Translations under genes and position numbers: made by a program | In this document: piece by piece, positions 1-12,319 of the stretch | How the letters are laid out: every line of letters starts with the position of its first letter | How positions within the stretch are numbered: position 1 is the stretch's first letter | Assembly: GCA_026225945.1 (NCBI GenBank) | Contig: JAMJFZ010001805.1 | Location: 62,001 to 126,000, forward strand | From: Cricetomys ansorgei | Lineage: Eukaryota > Chordata > Mammalia > Rodentia > Nesomyidae | Reading direction: 5' to 3' | Length of the DNA stretch: 64,000 bases | Notes under the pieces: model-generated | Database searches by the model: none | The model's input: the letters and a program-made list of their open reading frames with translations, nothing else | Told to the model about the DNA's origin: nothing

Positions 1-1348
1 CATTTTACCAATGTGGGAACAATGTACACTGGTTTCTAATATTTTTTTGCAGTTGTATCCCAAGGAAATCATCTTAGATCACAAGGTAATCCTGATACCT
101 CAAGGAATTAATTTACTTTTTAAAGTTGAATATGCAGAATATAGATTTTCAGTTGCAAAATTCTCTTTTCTTCCCATAATGCAAAATTCTGTTTGGTTTC
201 AGTATTAACTGGGTTTGGTGGTGTTTTTCATCACTATCCCTGGGTGGTATTCCCGGACTCAGATATGATAATAAGCCCAACATTCTTCTATTTTCTCATT
301 ATTGCTTTGATTATGCAGGGTATTTTGTGCTACCAAATGAGTTTTAAGATTGCTTTTTGCTCTCCAACAAGAAATGTCATTAAAGCTCTGTTGGGACTAA
401 CATTGAAACTCTAGACTATTTTTTCCAACCCATCATTTCACAACATTGAGTTTTAGAGTGTATAAGCATGTGGGTTTCCCATACCTTGTAATCACATAAT
501 GACTTAAACTTTTCTTACTCTGTCACACACATCTTTGATTAAGTCCACTGCAACATGTCTTTGGGGCAACTTTAAATGAGAATTTTCCTAATTTCCTTCT
601 CAGAAAGTGTGTTGATTGTAGAAATGTGAGTTTTGTGTGGATTTTGCATTTTCTATGTGGAAATGAGTGTTTGTCATATCTAAATATTTCCTGCATTGTC
701 CTCAGTATCTAAAATGTGAAAGCAAATCTTCTTCAACTGAGGAAATGTTGACGTCTTGCTTTCCTATTTGCAGCCCCTTTCTTCCGCTGTTGTCCTTTTG
801 CTAGGGCTCAGACATCAATCACTGCACAGCATAAGTCTGAAGAAAGAGCACAGGCATGGAGGTAAACTATTCTAATGGAAACACTCAGGAACCCGAGAAA
901 GAGAGAACTATGTGGAGAAAGAGACTGGGCGTGGTATGTGTGTGTTTATCCCAGAACTCAGATGGGAGAGTATGACAGGTCTCTTTTGAGTTTGAATCAG
1001 CGTGGTCTCAATTCTGTGATGTACGGCAACCGGAATCCATTGTGAGACTCCCTCTGCTGCCTCCCCCAAAACTGTAAAATGTTGATCCCCTTACTTTGAC
1101 TGTCGCTTATTGTAAAGGACGTCAGATTTTTTCCACTTGATTAAATGTTGGGAATGGATTATCTAAAAACTCCTAATAATGTGGTTAGATGTCATAGCTT
1201 GGTTTCTGATGCTGTTTTGAAATATTTACCAAAAGCAAATGGTGAAGGAAAATGTTTACTTGGTTTCTTGTTTTGACAATTGTCCATTTTATATACATAT
1301 ACAAATATACATGTTACATAAATATATATATAACATATAATATATATA

Positions 1349-1358
<10 letters not shown>

Positions 1359-1413
<55 letters not shown>
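1359..1413. repeat. (TA)n microsatellite
   Basis: About 27 TA units in an uninterrupted run, preceded by a short TG run. It lies in the segment unique to the first Vmn2r copy. Confidence 0.95.
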
Positions 1414-1416
<3 letters not shown>

Positions 1417-2239
1417 TACCTAGACATCTTCTGCCACCATCAAGGGCCAGGAATTTTTTATACCCTACTGAATCTTTGGACTATAGGTCAACATGGAAAC
1501 TCCAAAATATCATAGACTCTTTAAGTAGTTTATTTCTTTTGTGTATACAATATTGTTTTGTGAAATGCTGACCGAGGGTCTGCCATGTATTGTGTGCACT
1601 TCTTGGATTTTTCTGGGGGTTGTTTAATTGCTTATTATCTGCACATGGTGTCAGACACCTAAGGAGTTCTGAAAGAATAAATACGTCTTAGCTCAGACTC
1701 TTGGGGTTCTACTGTCTAATATGATGCTGCTTACGATGGTGCTTCCCTCTGCTGAAGACCTGCAGGGCTTCCACCTACAAATATGTCCACTTTCATATAT
1801 GAATATGCTGTATAGTGAGCCCACGCACTTAGCACACTACAATAGGCTATCAGTTACTCTCCATAATCTGATGATAAAATAATATTCCAGAAGACTCCAT
1901 TTACATATTTCACTGAAAAAAAGAAGTTGATCTGGAACCTCAAAATTTCACACCTACTGAGCAACATTCATGGTACTCTGCATGCTACCAAAGGAGAAAG
2001 GTAACTTGCAATTCAGCTACAAACAGTTCGATCTACAACAGTGACCTGCCTGTCCATGATAAACTGTGTTATACTCACAGAAATATTATGGTAGAAACCA
2101 ACTGCACTCAGATAGATTTATGGCCCACTCCTTGAGATGGAACCTATACTGTCCCTGCTTGTGTGGCCAGAAATAGAAGTCAAAACAATGAGGGAACCCT
2201 GATATCATTATTCGGCTAAAGGACCACAGAAATACAGTG

Positions 2240-2740
2240 AATCCTTGTATATTCCTGCTATATTCTTGTTGAGTGCTTCACTTAGCCCTCATGAGAGAAG
2301 CTTCTTCTTGCAGTAGATAAAAACTAACACACAGGCCCATAACAAGCCAGTGTGAAGAGGAGGTAGCTTTTAAGAATGCTTGCATAAGTGAGATGTCATC
2401 CTTAAAGTCTTCCCCTCATGACCAATGATCTATGTAGAAGAGGAGGGAGAAAGATTTTGTAAAGGCCACAGGTGATGAATAATTCCCCTAAACAGTGTCT
2501 TCCAGACACAGGAGCACTGATGTCGATATAGATGCAAAGAGACTATTTGAGCCCCCAGGGGACTGGCACGGATTCCAGTTATTCCATGTCCCATGATTGT
2601 GGACAGGAAATAGATACTTGCTCACACCCCTAAACTAGAACCTATTGGCCAATAACTCCTTTCACAAAGGAAAATCTGTTTCCTCCAATGGATTCTCAGT
2701 GAGTGTAGTAAACATACTTTCGTACACCTGTTTTGTCTAG
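2240..2740 (+). mobile_element. L1 3'-UTR-like remnant
   Basis: The GC-richer text (for example CTTCTTCTTGCAGTAGAT near 2302, then a 'lacking space between genes' type 3' UTR) resembles the 3' UTR of old rodent L1 (Lx-type) elements. No ORF2 frame is visible next to it. Assignment is by pattern memory only; a RepeatMasker run would settle it. Confidence 0.4.
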
Positions 2741-3850
2741 CTATAGTTGGTCAGCACAACACAAACTCAATAGTATTTTTATAGACTTTTCATCCCATTT
2801 TGCTTTGGTAGTGCAATATAGGTCTTATTTGTCTTTCCTTGTTTATTGATTTCTGTTTTTTCTGTTTGTGTGTGTTTCATTTTTCTCTTTGTTGTTTAGC
2901 TTACAGAGAAAGATAAAAAATAATAATAAAGATAGGTGGATAGAGAAAGTGGGAGGAGCTAGGATAATTGTGTTAAAATATAAATTTTATACATTATTAA
3001 AATATTAGTTAATAATAACTAGGAATTCAAATTAAATGGATAAGAGAATGCCTGTTCAACAGATCCTCGTAGACAATATGGACATCCAGGGTTAGACAAA
3101 AATATTTCGCCACTTCATTCTCTTCCATAACCAAATCCAAATGGTTTAATTTCCTTAAATGAAGACCAGACACATTGAAGCATATAATGGAAAAAATAAT
3201 GGGAACATTTAAATGTATCAGTAAAACTGAGAAATTAACGAAAAAAATAAAGCTGATAGCACATAATTGTCCTTTGTTGGACCTAAAAAACTGAACAAAT
3301 TAAGAAGCTGTCTACAAAGGGATAAAAGTTATCTGTTGGCTACACTAGACTGGGTAATATCTAGGAATAACCAACCGGAAATGCCAATATAGCTCAGCAT
3401 TTAGGAGCACTGAAATAGTCTTTCCGTGGTCCTGAGTTCATTTTCCACCACCCATGTTGTCAGGAACCTAAACCTCTTACAACTCACATTCCAGGTGATT
3501 TGATGCTCTCTTCTGGCCTGGAGGGGATGCGCATTCATGATTTCCTATACAGACATACACAGATATATCCTATAGCAACTGTATATCCATTACACCTATA
3601 GCACAGGAGAAAGCATTCTGTTTTGATGTTGACAATGACCACTTCTGGTCTATGGAAGATCAACTCCCATCATTGTCTTAGGCTCTCTTGAGCTCCCACA
3701 GCTCTCATGTTCTCTCACTCTAACACTACAGAAAACTTATTGCAAGCTTTGGGTGAAGATTACATTAAGTGCACAGTAGTGCTTCTATGAAATACAAAAT
3801 CTTCGTCTTTATACCCTGATCCTTAATTAATCCTGTAACCTTATTTTCAG

Positions 3851-4139
3851 ATTACCTTCTCAATATTACCAGTTCATGTTGTCCTTGGTGTTTGCTATGG
3901 AGGAAATCGACAGGAATCCGAATCTTCTACCAAATGTGTCCCTATATTTTGACTTTACCTTTTTAACACATCAGGCTATGCAGGAATTGAATATTGTAAG
4001 CTCATTGGCAAAGCAGTATGCAGTTCTCCCTAACTATTTATGTAACAGAATGAAGAGATGCGAAGTGTGGATTATAGAATCTACATTGACCCTTACTGTG
4101 ATCTTCGGAGCATTACTACGGCTCATCCACTATCCACTG
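3851..4139 (+). CDS. Vmn2r exon 2 (start of ligand-binding domain)
   Basis: The acceptor TTATTTTCAG ends at 3850 and the donor GTGAGT starts at 4140. The frame from 3852 is open and contains the V2R hallmark LVFAMEEIDRNPNLLPN, followed by PNYLC. The exon is 289 bp. Its last codons read IHYPL where V2Rs usually have a Tyr-Pro-Gln type end before the exon 3 FTYGPF motif. Confidence 0.9.
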
Positions 4140-7100
4140 GTGAGTTTGTATATGGTTGGAATGCATTGAATTGTCTCCTACACTGGCAAAGACAGATGAT
4201 AAGAAGAGTGTAATTAGGATATTGGCTCCAGGTCTATGTAGTCCAAGGACAATCCATCAGAGACTCAATGAGTCATACATATTGTATTGTTTGACATAAA
4301 GATGAGTGCAAGAATATACAGCTAAAGGAATTTCTTTGAACAGCTTGTAGAAAACTTATTATTGCAACTTCTAATAAGTGTAGTGTGACTGTATAATGTG
4401 ATAATGTAGCCCATCCTGTCACTATAAACTAGTACTCAAGACACTTCTGGTCTTACACTGACGTTCCTTGAAATGCTCTACCTCACATTGTTTTCTGTGT
4501 CCTATATCCTTCAGTTTACCTATGGACCTTTCTGTCCTAGTCTGAATGACCATGATCAATTTCCCGATCTGTATCAGATGGCACAGAAGGACACGTCTCT
4601 GGCCCTGGCCATGGTCTCTTTGATGTCTCAGTTTGGCTGGACCTGGGTGGGTCTTGCCATCTCAGATGATGATCAAGGTACCCAATTTTTATCAGATCTG
4701 AGAGGAGAGATGGAGAAAAGTGGTGTCTGCTTGGCCTTTGTCAACATTGTCCCAGTCAACATGCAGTTATACATGAGAAGAGCTGAAATTCTTTACGACC
4801 AAATTATGACTTCCTCAGCAAAAGTTGTCATCATTTATGGTGACACAGACTCAGTGTTAGCTGTGAGCTTGAAATCATGGAAATCTGTGGGAATCCAGAG
4901 AATGTGGGTCACCACATCACAGTGGGATATCATCACAAGTAGGGGAGATTTCTCCCTTGATTCACTCCATGGTGTGCTCACTTTTGCACACCACCATGCT
5001 GAGATTTCTGGTTTTAAAAATTTTGTCCAGAGACTGAACTATTCTGAATACACAGGTAATTTACTGGCCAGATTGGGATGGATGTACTTTAATTGTGAAG
5101 TCTCAGCATCTAAATGTAAAACACTGAAGAATTGCTCAGCCAATGACACATTGGATTGGCTTATGCTTCCGAGGTTTGACATGGCCCTGAGTGAAGGCAG
5201 TTATGACATATATAATGCTGTGTATGGTCTGGCTCAGGCTCTCCATAAGATGTTTCTTCAGCAAATGAATAATAAGCCAATAGAGAATTGGAATAAAAAA
5301 GGAAACCAGTGCTTCGAGGTACTGTGTGTTTTACATGATGGTATTTCTGATCATTGATATAATATATTTATGATAATCTCAGACACTTAAAGAAGCCTAG
5401 GAAAAGAATTCTCAAAATAGAAGATTCTCTGAATGTGTTTACTGCTTAGGAGGTAAATCTTGATATCAGTAATCATTTTTAAACAGAAGACAGGGGAGTG
5501 GAGTGAAAGCTAATGGTTTCAATGAACATCATCACTCCTGTTTGAATACTGGAAACAGTCTTTTGTCCTGAATTCATTCCATAACAACAGGATGAGATCT
5601 TGTTCTTTAATGGTCATATAGGTGGTGGTAACCACAGGGGATCATGTCCATAAGTGTTCTCAAAGGATTATGTCCAACTGCAAGCACTGAGAGCATAATT
5701 CATGTAGTTCTCTAAGAATAGACATGCAGGCAAGGTTGTACAGATCTGGTTATGTACCAGTCCACTCCTCCGTGTTTGTGTTCATGTGCATGGATGGTTT
5801 GTACATTTAAGCATTGTGTCTATAGGAATTTGCATGCATGTCTGTGTGTTTTTTTCTTTATGAATATCTATATACGTTTTTATTACTGTGTTTGTGTATA
5901 CATGTGTATGTCAAATTGGAGGTACGTGTACATGACTGTGTAATTCTCTGTGTGTTAATATGTCTGCATATGAGTTGTGTGTGTCATGTATCCATGTGTA
6001 TGTAAGTGTGCTGTTTCTATGAACATGTCTATCTGTATGTTTGTGTCTGTATATAAATGTGTATATTTCTGTGTGTATATGTGCATGTGAGTTATTGAGT
6101 GGTAGGCTGTGTGTATTCATGTCTGTGTCTGGGTGTAGGTTTATGTGTGAGAGTCTTTGTCAGAATCTGTTTATGTGTGTCTGAGTATATGCATATATAA
6201 ATATAGATGTATATATGACTACATATATATATATATATTTTTTATTTATAATCATATATGTATATATGACTGTTTTTATGTGTGTTTGGTAGTTTCCATG
6301 AGGACACTCTTTTATTAGAAACGTGATTATAATTTTTGTAATCAATATGCATTCATTGATTTTTCCTGCCTAGGAAACATAATGAAATTAAATACTGAAG
6401 GAGGGCTTAAAGATAAAAGGCTGAAACCTGAACATTTTTTCTGAATTAAATAGGGTCACACTGCATTATAGAATCCTGTCTGTATTTCAGCTGAATTCCT
6501 TCCTGAAGAAAACACACTTCACTAATCCTCTAGGAGACACGGTGAATATGAATCAGAAGGAAAAAACCCAAGCAGAGTATGACATTTTCTACATTATAAA
6601 ATCCCCACAGAGTCTTCAAATTAAGGTGAAAATAGGAATCTTTAACCCATATTTTCCACAAGGTCAACAGCTCTATTTATCTGAAGATATGGTAGAGTGG
6701 GCCACAGGACGTAGACAGGTAGGTCTGACAATGCAGAACTGCTTTGCACAACACTGTATAAACCACTCTCAATTGGGCAATTTGTGCTTCCTTGTGACTT
6801 ACTGAACTGAACCAAATCATCATTTAAAGATTAAATTTCTAGATTTTGTTCTTGTTTTATTTATATTTATTTCTTATAATTGTTTTCCTACATTTATTCC
6901 CTGCATTTTCTTATATTTCTTACCTTTCATTTTATGGGATGTTTATATTATTTAATTAAGGATTCCAGGCATATTTTCAGAATATTTGTATCATATCAGA
7001 GCTTGTTCTTGTCTTTTTATATAACGAACAGAGAATTGGTTATGGCTTTTGACATTCTTACAGTAAAGTTAGTGATAGTCTCTTGGTTACATTCTGATTA

Positions 7101-10100
7101 GTGCAAATTGATTTTTCTTTCTTCTGCTCTACCTCAGTCTGATGCTGAAAAGACTGAAGCTAACTGTCAAGAAATGAGTTGGAATAAAGAGAAAATATAC
7201 ATGTCAATAATTTATATAATGAAACTGTATTCAAACACTTTATCAGGATTTTTTAAATTTCTCACATATCTACCCATACATCGACAACTGCATCATCACT
7301 TGTATATTTTTATTATGACCGTTTTGTTACCTTCCGTTACTTTTTTATTTTGATGAATTCTTTTAATTTGTGTATATCTTTTCACTCTGTGAAGGCTTTG
7401 TAGCTGTGAATGACAAAGGAGACATTCAGATTCCATCGAAACGAACACACTGCTTAGCTTACATTAATGGTTAATTAGTGTTAATCGTTAATGGTTAGTG
7501 AGATTAAATGAAACTGGGTGATCCCCAAAACAGCAAGTGCTACTTCCCAATGAGCCAGGCCCTGAGTCATAACCTGTGAAAGAATTTCTTTGTAGACGAA
7601 CTTTCTTTTGATTCCTAGCTCCTAAAATCATAGATTTGACTAGTTAAATGTTTGGGTGGCAGCCGCTTATAATAAGATAAAATTGATTTGAGGAAATTTG
7701 CATATAAAATATTCCATTATGTCTCTCTGGTTACCTACAGTTCTTTCTTCTGCAATGTCTGGTTGTAATATATGTGATGCCCCATGCCCATGCACAATGC
7801 TTTCTTGAGCTAGAAAGTTGTTATTCTCATGAAAATCTGTAACTGGATCTGATCTGATATCTCAGGTTGATCAGATAAATTTAAGTCAAAACTTAATATT
7901 ACATTCTCAGGTTGAAGATAAAACCATTCTCTTAAAACAAATAGGTGAGATAAAGGCTGTAGTATTTGGGGAGCAGCTCACCTTTTCATTAACATATTCC
8001 ATTTATTCGTACATGTGACATTGTACACTGCACTAAATGGATTGTGATCACTAACCTAGTATACACAGATAAGACTTGATAACACCTGACATGCTAAGAC
8101 AATATAGCATTTGTAGGATGAAGTAAAACATCTAACACCAGCATATATCTGATCGTCCTCAGATGCCCTCCTCTGTGTGCAGTGCTGACTGTCATCCTGG
8201 ATTCAGGAAAGTCCATCAGGAAGGAAGGCTGGCTTGCTGTTTTGAGTGCATCCCCTGCCCAGATAATGAGATTTCCAATGCATCAGGTAGGTGTCTACAG
8301 CATGGAGAAATCCTTCACATTGACCCAGATAAACACAAATGTAACAGACAAAATATTTAGACATTTATTTCCAACATTGTATATAATGGAAATAATAATT
8401 TAAAAGGAGATTCATGGCATTTGAGATGATTCAGTGGATATGTCTTTGGACACTAAGAATGATGACATAGCCTTTCCCCAAGGACCTTATTGCAGGAGGG
8501 GGAAGCCATTTCAAACAAGATGTATTCTGAACTTCTTCAGCCTCAGAAACAACAGGCCCACAATTAAATTTATAAAAAGGCAGTAGCATGCAATAATATA
8601 TTTTTAAAATACAATATAAATAAAGGGCATTTACAACAATACACACCAACAAAAAGTTAAATAAGAAGCCTTTATTTTCATCAACATTCTAATCATGAGT
8701 ATGTCGGGAAGAGACTGCATATGAGGACTGCTCCATGGGACGGCTCCTCAGGCATCTTATTTAGTCATGCAGGAGTTCCAGTGATAGTTCTTATGTGACA
8801 TGAATTCAAGGAGCTGACTTGTGCCCTCTGGAAACAGTAACAGCTGAGGTAACTTTCCAGCACTTAAAGTGCTTCTTGTTTCCCTCACATGAGGAACATT
8901 TCTTTTGTTCTAAACTTTCTCCCATAGCTCGTTTAATCAAAAAGGAATTTCTGTAGTTTCCTTGTTCAGGTGGACAGGCAGTTGCAGTCATAAAAATTTA
9001 GTTTTGAGGAATTTTGCAATTCAATATATTCCATTGTGTGTCAGTGTAGATATTAAGGCTGATTCTGATGTGTCTATTTTCCAGTATCTGAACTATCTTG
9101 ACACACTACAAAACTGTGTATTGAATTTGAAAGGAAATAACTTCATGAAAATCTTTAGATTTAATCTGAGTTGATGTCTCTGGTTGCTCAGATAGAGTTC
9201 AGTCAGCTGGTAATATTGAATTCTCAGAATGAGGAGAATAATAATATTCAGGAAAGTAACAAATGACCTGAAGGATTAGCCACTGAGCTACTCCTACAGT
9301 TCGGAGGATAATAACGAAATGACATGCCTGCTTCAAGCATGCCCCAGTTACATTTTTTAAAAGTGTCATCTGAGGACTAAAACCAGCGCAACATGTGCAC
9401 AAATCAAAGATATGAAAATCTGATAGCAAACATAACAAAAGTAATAAAATCGGGAGCCAAGTAGGCAACAGGAGTCCAAATGTTGTAGTAGTCTTCTTCA
9501 GTTACAGGAAAGTCAATGGCATAACAGTGAAATCAGTCATGGAAAGATTATTAGATTCTTCTAAAAAGTAAACAGGCGCTAAGAACCTTGCAGGGAAATT
9601 CAATGATATTCTAAGCCCTACCTTACAATCAGGAAATGATTGAGGATGTAACAGGTGAGTTAAAGAAAGCCACAGGAATGGTTGTAGAATAACTAACATT
9701 TTGGAAATGAAAAACAACAATGCAAATAAAATCTCTGTAAAACATCTTAATAAATAGCATTTTCAAGTAGAAGACAGGATATTAAGACTTGAAAACAAAC
9801 CAGAAAAATTCAAATTCAATCTATAAGACAGATAACCCAAGAGTAAAGGATGAAGAAAATAATAGAAAACAAGAAGACACCAGATAAACACTAAATTAAG
9901 AAAGAGGAACACATGTGGAGAAGTCAGGTATTCCACATGCTTTGAAATTAATATAGGTTCAAAGTGTCGCAGAAAGTGTACAAAATACAGGGTGAAATTA
10001 TTTTCTTTTGAATCTATCTTTTAGTTCATAGAGACAATTTGTTCAAATAGTATAACTATCACTTCTTAGAGATATTATTGAAAGTTATTTGTTCATTATT

Positions 10101-12307
10101 GTCAATTTGTTGTTTTTGTTAAGGTATATTTTACTTTTTTTGTTTAGTGATCTAGTGTAGAAGTAGTATTCCTGTAATGGCTCACATTTATCTTTTTTAG
10201 AGAGAAAGGTTTCTTCAAGTATCTGAATGTTAGTCCAGTGCCTATGTCTTCCTGAATGTGTGGTCATATGATTTTAGTGTCATTAAAGGGTAAAGGATAA
10301 TTCTTTCGGTTTTAGTAATTGATTTGGCAGATATTGTCTCTAACTGATAGAAATACTTCGTTGATATTCTCTCCTTTTAGAGTGTTTATAGGGATGCAGG
10401 CTCTGCAGTAATTGTCTACCCATTACCCAGCACTTCTTCTAGAATTTGAAGCCATATGGAAGCAACTCAACTTTCAGCAACGTGTTCCCATACCTGTGTA
10501 TCAGTATACAATGTATAAAGTTAAATAGGCTTTCTCACATCATATATAAGAAACGTTTATTTAACCAACTTCTTAAGACAGTATGGCTATTGAAGGAATA
10601 TGTAAAAACCGTGATATCAACATATGTCTGATATTCCACAGATGTGCTCTTCTCTGTGCAGTGTGGATTTTGGTTTCGCTGAAGACAATGCCTGCAGGAT
10701 GAAATCAGCCTGCTCATATCTTTGAACCCTCTGCCAGAAAATTTGATATCCAAAGACACTAGTTAGGGTTCACTACAAGGCAACTGAGTGTTCATGAGAT
10801 CAGGTGCAAGAATCAACTGACTGTGACTCTTAGGAACTCATAGAGACTGAAGCAGCAGACATGGAGCCTGCAGGGTCCCTACATAGGTCTTATTATTATC
10901 TGCCTTGGTGTATTTGTAGAAGACCTATAAGGTGGATTTGGGGAGGGTTTAAGTCCCTTTTCCTGACCTTGAGAATCCTTCTTCCTGCTGGACTCCCTTG
11001 TCCAGCCTTGATGTAGGAGCTGAAGCAGAGACTTCTACCCTTATGATATGCCCATTCCCAGTGAAAATACCAGGAGGTTTGCTGTGTTCTCATGGGAAGC
11101 AAGTGCAGTGGTGGGAAAACAGTATACAGGTGAGAAAAGATAAGAGAGAACTGGATGCAGGCTGTATACTGTCAGGATGTATTCTATGAGAGAGAGAGAA
11201 TTATAAGTTTAATTTTTAAAAAGATGATGAATGTTATGAACTGGAGGCAGTGCAGTTCACAAATGTTCTTTAATTTTATATTCAATCACAAAATTTGATA
11301 TTGCCAAGCTTCTCCAAAACACATACTGAAATGGTTGGTAAATATTAATGCAGAGACTGCACTGACTATACTCCCTCCCTCCATCAGATGCAGAACAGTG
11401 TGTGAAGTGTCCCATGGACCAGTATGCCAATGCAGAGCAGAACCTCTGCCTCCAGAAAGATGTGGTCTTTCTGGCATATGAAGACCACTTGGGCATGACT
11501 CTGGCCTCTGTAAGCCTGGGTCTGTCTGCATTGACTGCTCTAGTTCTTGGAATCTTTGTGAAGCACCACGACACTCCCATTGTGAAGGCCAATAACCGCA
11601 CTCTCAGCTACATCCTGCTCATCTCCCTCATCTTCTGTTTCCTCTGCTCCTTGCTCTTCATAGGGAAGCCCAACTCAGCCTTCTGCATCCTGCAACAAAC
11701 TACATTTGCAGTTGCATTCACTGTGGCTGTTTCCACTGTCTTGGCCAAAACCATCACTGTGGTTGTGGCTTTCAAAGTCACAGCCCCTGGAAGAAGGATG
11801 AGGTGGCTTCTGGTATCTGGGGCACCTAACTACATCATCCCCTTCTTCACTCTCATTCAAGTTATATTCTGTGCCATGTGGTTGGGAGTTTCTCCTCCCT
11901 TTATCGACATTGATGCACACTCTGAACATGGCCACATCATCATTGTGTGCAACAAGGGCTCAATCACTGCCTTCTACTGTGTGCTGGGATACCTGGGTTC
12001 CCTGGCCCTGGGGAGCTTCACTTTGGCTTTCTTGGCCAGGAACCTGCCTGACACATTCAATGAAGCCAAGTTTGTTACATTCAGCATGCTGGTGTTCTGC
12101 AGTGTCTGGGTTACATTCCTCCCTGTTTACCACAGCACTAAGGGCAAGGTAATGATGGCTGTGGAGGTCTTCTCCATTTTGGCCTCCAGTGCAAGCCTGC
12201 TGGGATGCATCTTTTTCCCCAAGTGCTACATCATTTTGTTTAGACCAGACAGAAATTCTCTTCAAAAGTTCCGGGGTAAAGCATCTTCCTGGATTCACAT
12301 TTCATAA
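3851..12307 (+). CDS. Vomeronasal type-2 receptor (Vmn2r), exons 2-6, apparently intact
   Basis: V2R receptors are family C GPCRs of basal vomeronasal neurons. They bind peptide or protein pheromones with a large extracellular Venus-flytrap domain and couple through Go. Five exons are readable: 3851-4139, 4515-5318, 6491-6718, 8163-8286 and 11388-12307. All have AG acceptors and GT donors, and the phases join without a shift (exon 2 starts with one base of a split codon; exon 5 ends in phase 1). Together they encode about 788 residues. With a typical exon 1 of about 65 residues this gives the usual V2R length of about 850. No stop or frameshift is seen. Oddities: exon 2 ends CCACTG rather than the expected glutamine codon, and the natural 3' UTR is cut by a provirus 12 bp after the stop. 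Expression is unproven, and exon 1 cannot be checked here. Confidence 0.92.
4515..5318 (+). CDS. Vmn2r exon 3 (core of Venus-flytrap domain)
   Basis: 804 bp, 268 codons, fully open. It begins FTYGPFCP after the acceptor CCTTCAG and carries the family signatures DTSLALAMVSLMSQFGWTWVG, SDDDQGTQFL, CLAFVN, VVIIYGDTDS and RMWVTTSQWD (each seen within the frame). The donor is GTACTG, which is weak after the GT. The domain folds like the mGluR ligand-binding lobes and would be extracellular. Confidence 0.93.
5318..6490 (+). repeat. Vmn2r intron 3 with degenerate TG/TATG-rich tract (about 5780-6280)
   Basis: About 500 bp of imperfect TGTG, TATG and TATATA text without clean unit boundaries. The equivalent intron of the second copy (about 30400-30970) has a related but rearranged tract, so it predates the duplication and has since evolved separately. 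No gene is seen. Confidence 0.75.
6491..6718 (+). CDS. Vmn2r exon 4
   Basis: 228 bp, 76 codons, phase 0 at both ends. The acceptor is TGTATTTCAG and the donor GTAGGT. It reads LNSFLKKTHFTNPLGD at the start and EYDIFYIIK and EDMVEWATGRRQ further on. These are the typical V2R segment linking the flytrap domain to the cysteine-rich domain. Confidence 0.92.
6719..8162 (+). other. Vmn2r intron 4
   Basis: AT-rich intronic DNA, collinear with 31430-32603 of the second copy. No further gene, repeat boundary or RNA gene is recognised. Confidence 0.6.
8163..8286 (+). CDS. Vmn2r exon 5 (cysteine-rich domain)
   Basis: 124 bp, the usual V2R size, ending in phase 1. It reads MPSSVCSADCHPGFRKVHQ and then CCFECIPCP. 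The closely spaced cysteines form the family C cysteine-rich region that couples ligand binding to the helices. The acceptor is GTCCTCAG and the donor GTAGGT. Confidence 0.93.
8287..11387 (+). other. Vmn2r intron 5 (3.1 kb)
   Basis: Collinear with the second copy up to about 10005, where the second copy ends at its breakpoint. The place equivalent to the kilobase GAA tract of the second copy (about 9430-9455) holds only a short A-rich stretch. A short GA run occurs at 11190-11200. No gene is seen. Confidence 0.65.
11388..12307 (+). CDS. Vmn2r exon 6 (seven-transmembrane domain)
   Basis: The exon starts after CCCTCCATCAG and completes the split codon from exon 5. About 306 residues are encoded, ending at TAA 12305-12307. 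It begins AEQCVKCPMDQYAN (end of the cysteine-rich domain) and then runs through seven hydrophobic segments. Family C landmarks are visible: KHHDTPIVKANNR (first intracellular loop), FCFLCS, AVSTVLAKT, APNYIIP, HIIIVCNKGS, LPDTFNEAKF and FLPVYHSTKGK (second half of the bundle). The tail is short, as in other V2Rs. No disruption is present. Confidence 0.96.
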
Positions 12308-12313
12308 ATTGCA

Positions 12314-12319
12314 TCCTAC
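12314..12319. repeat. 5' target-site duplication of the provirus
   Basis: TCCTAC directly before the 5' LTR; TCCTAT directly after the 3' LTR (20197-20202). A 6-bp duplication with one later mismatch is typical of class II (ERVK/IAP-like) integration. Confidence 0.85.

Larger units (their letters stand above)
1..3850 (+). other. Intron 1 of the Vmn2r gene (5' part outside window)
   Basis: No coding sequence is recognised here. Bases 1 to about 250 match 27163-27400 of the second Vmn2r copy, and matching resumes at about 2750 (with 27404 onward). In the second copy exon 1 lies about 1.2 kb before the point equivalent to base 1, so exon 1 of this gene should lie left of the window. The 2.5 kb between (about 250-2750) is absent from the second copy. 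It contains a degraded B1-like SINE (about 927-1060), a TA repeat and sequence resembling the 3' UTR of a rodent L1 (about 2240-2740). Confidence 0.7.

Noticed and set aside
1252..1571. Ile/Tyr-rich frames
   Set aside because: Produced by the TA/TG microsatellite.
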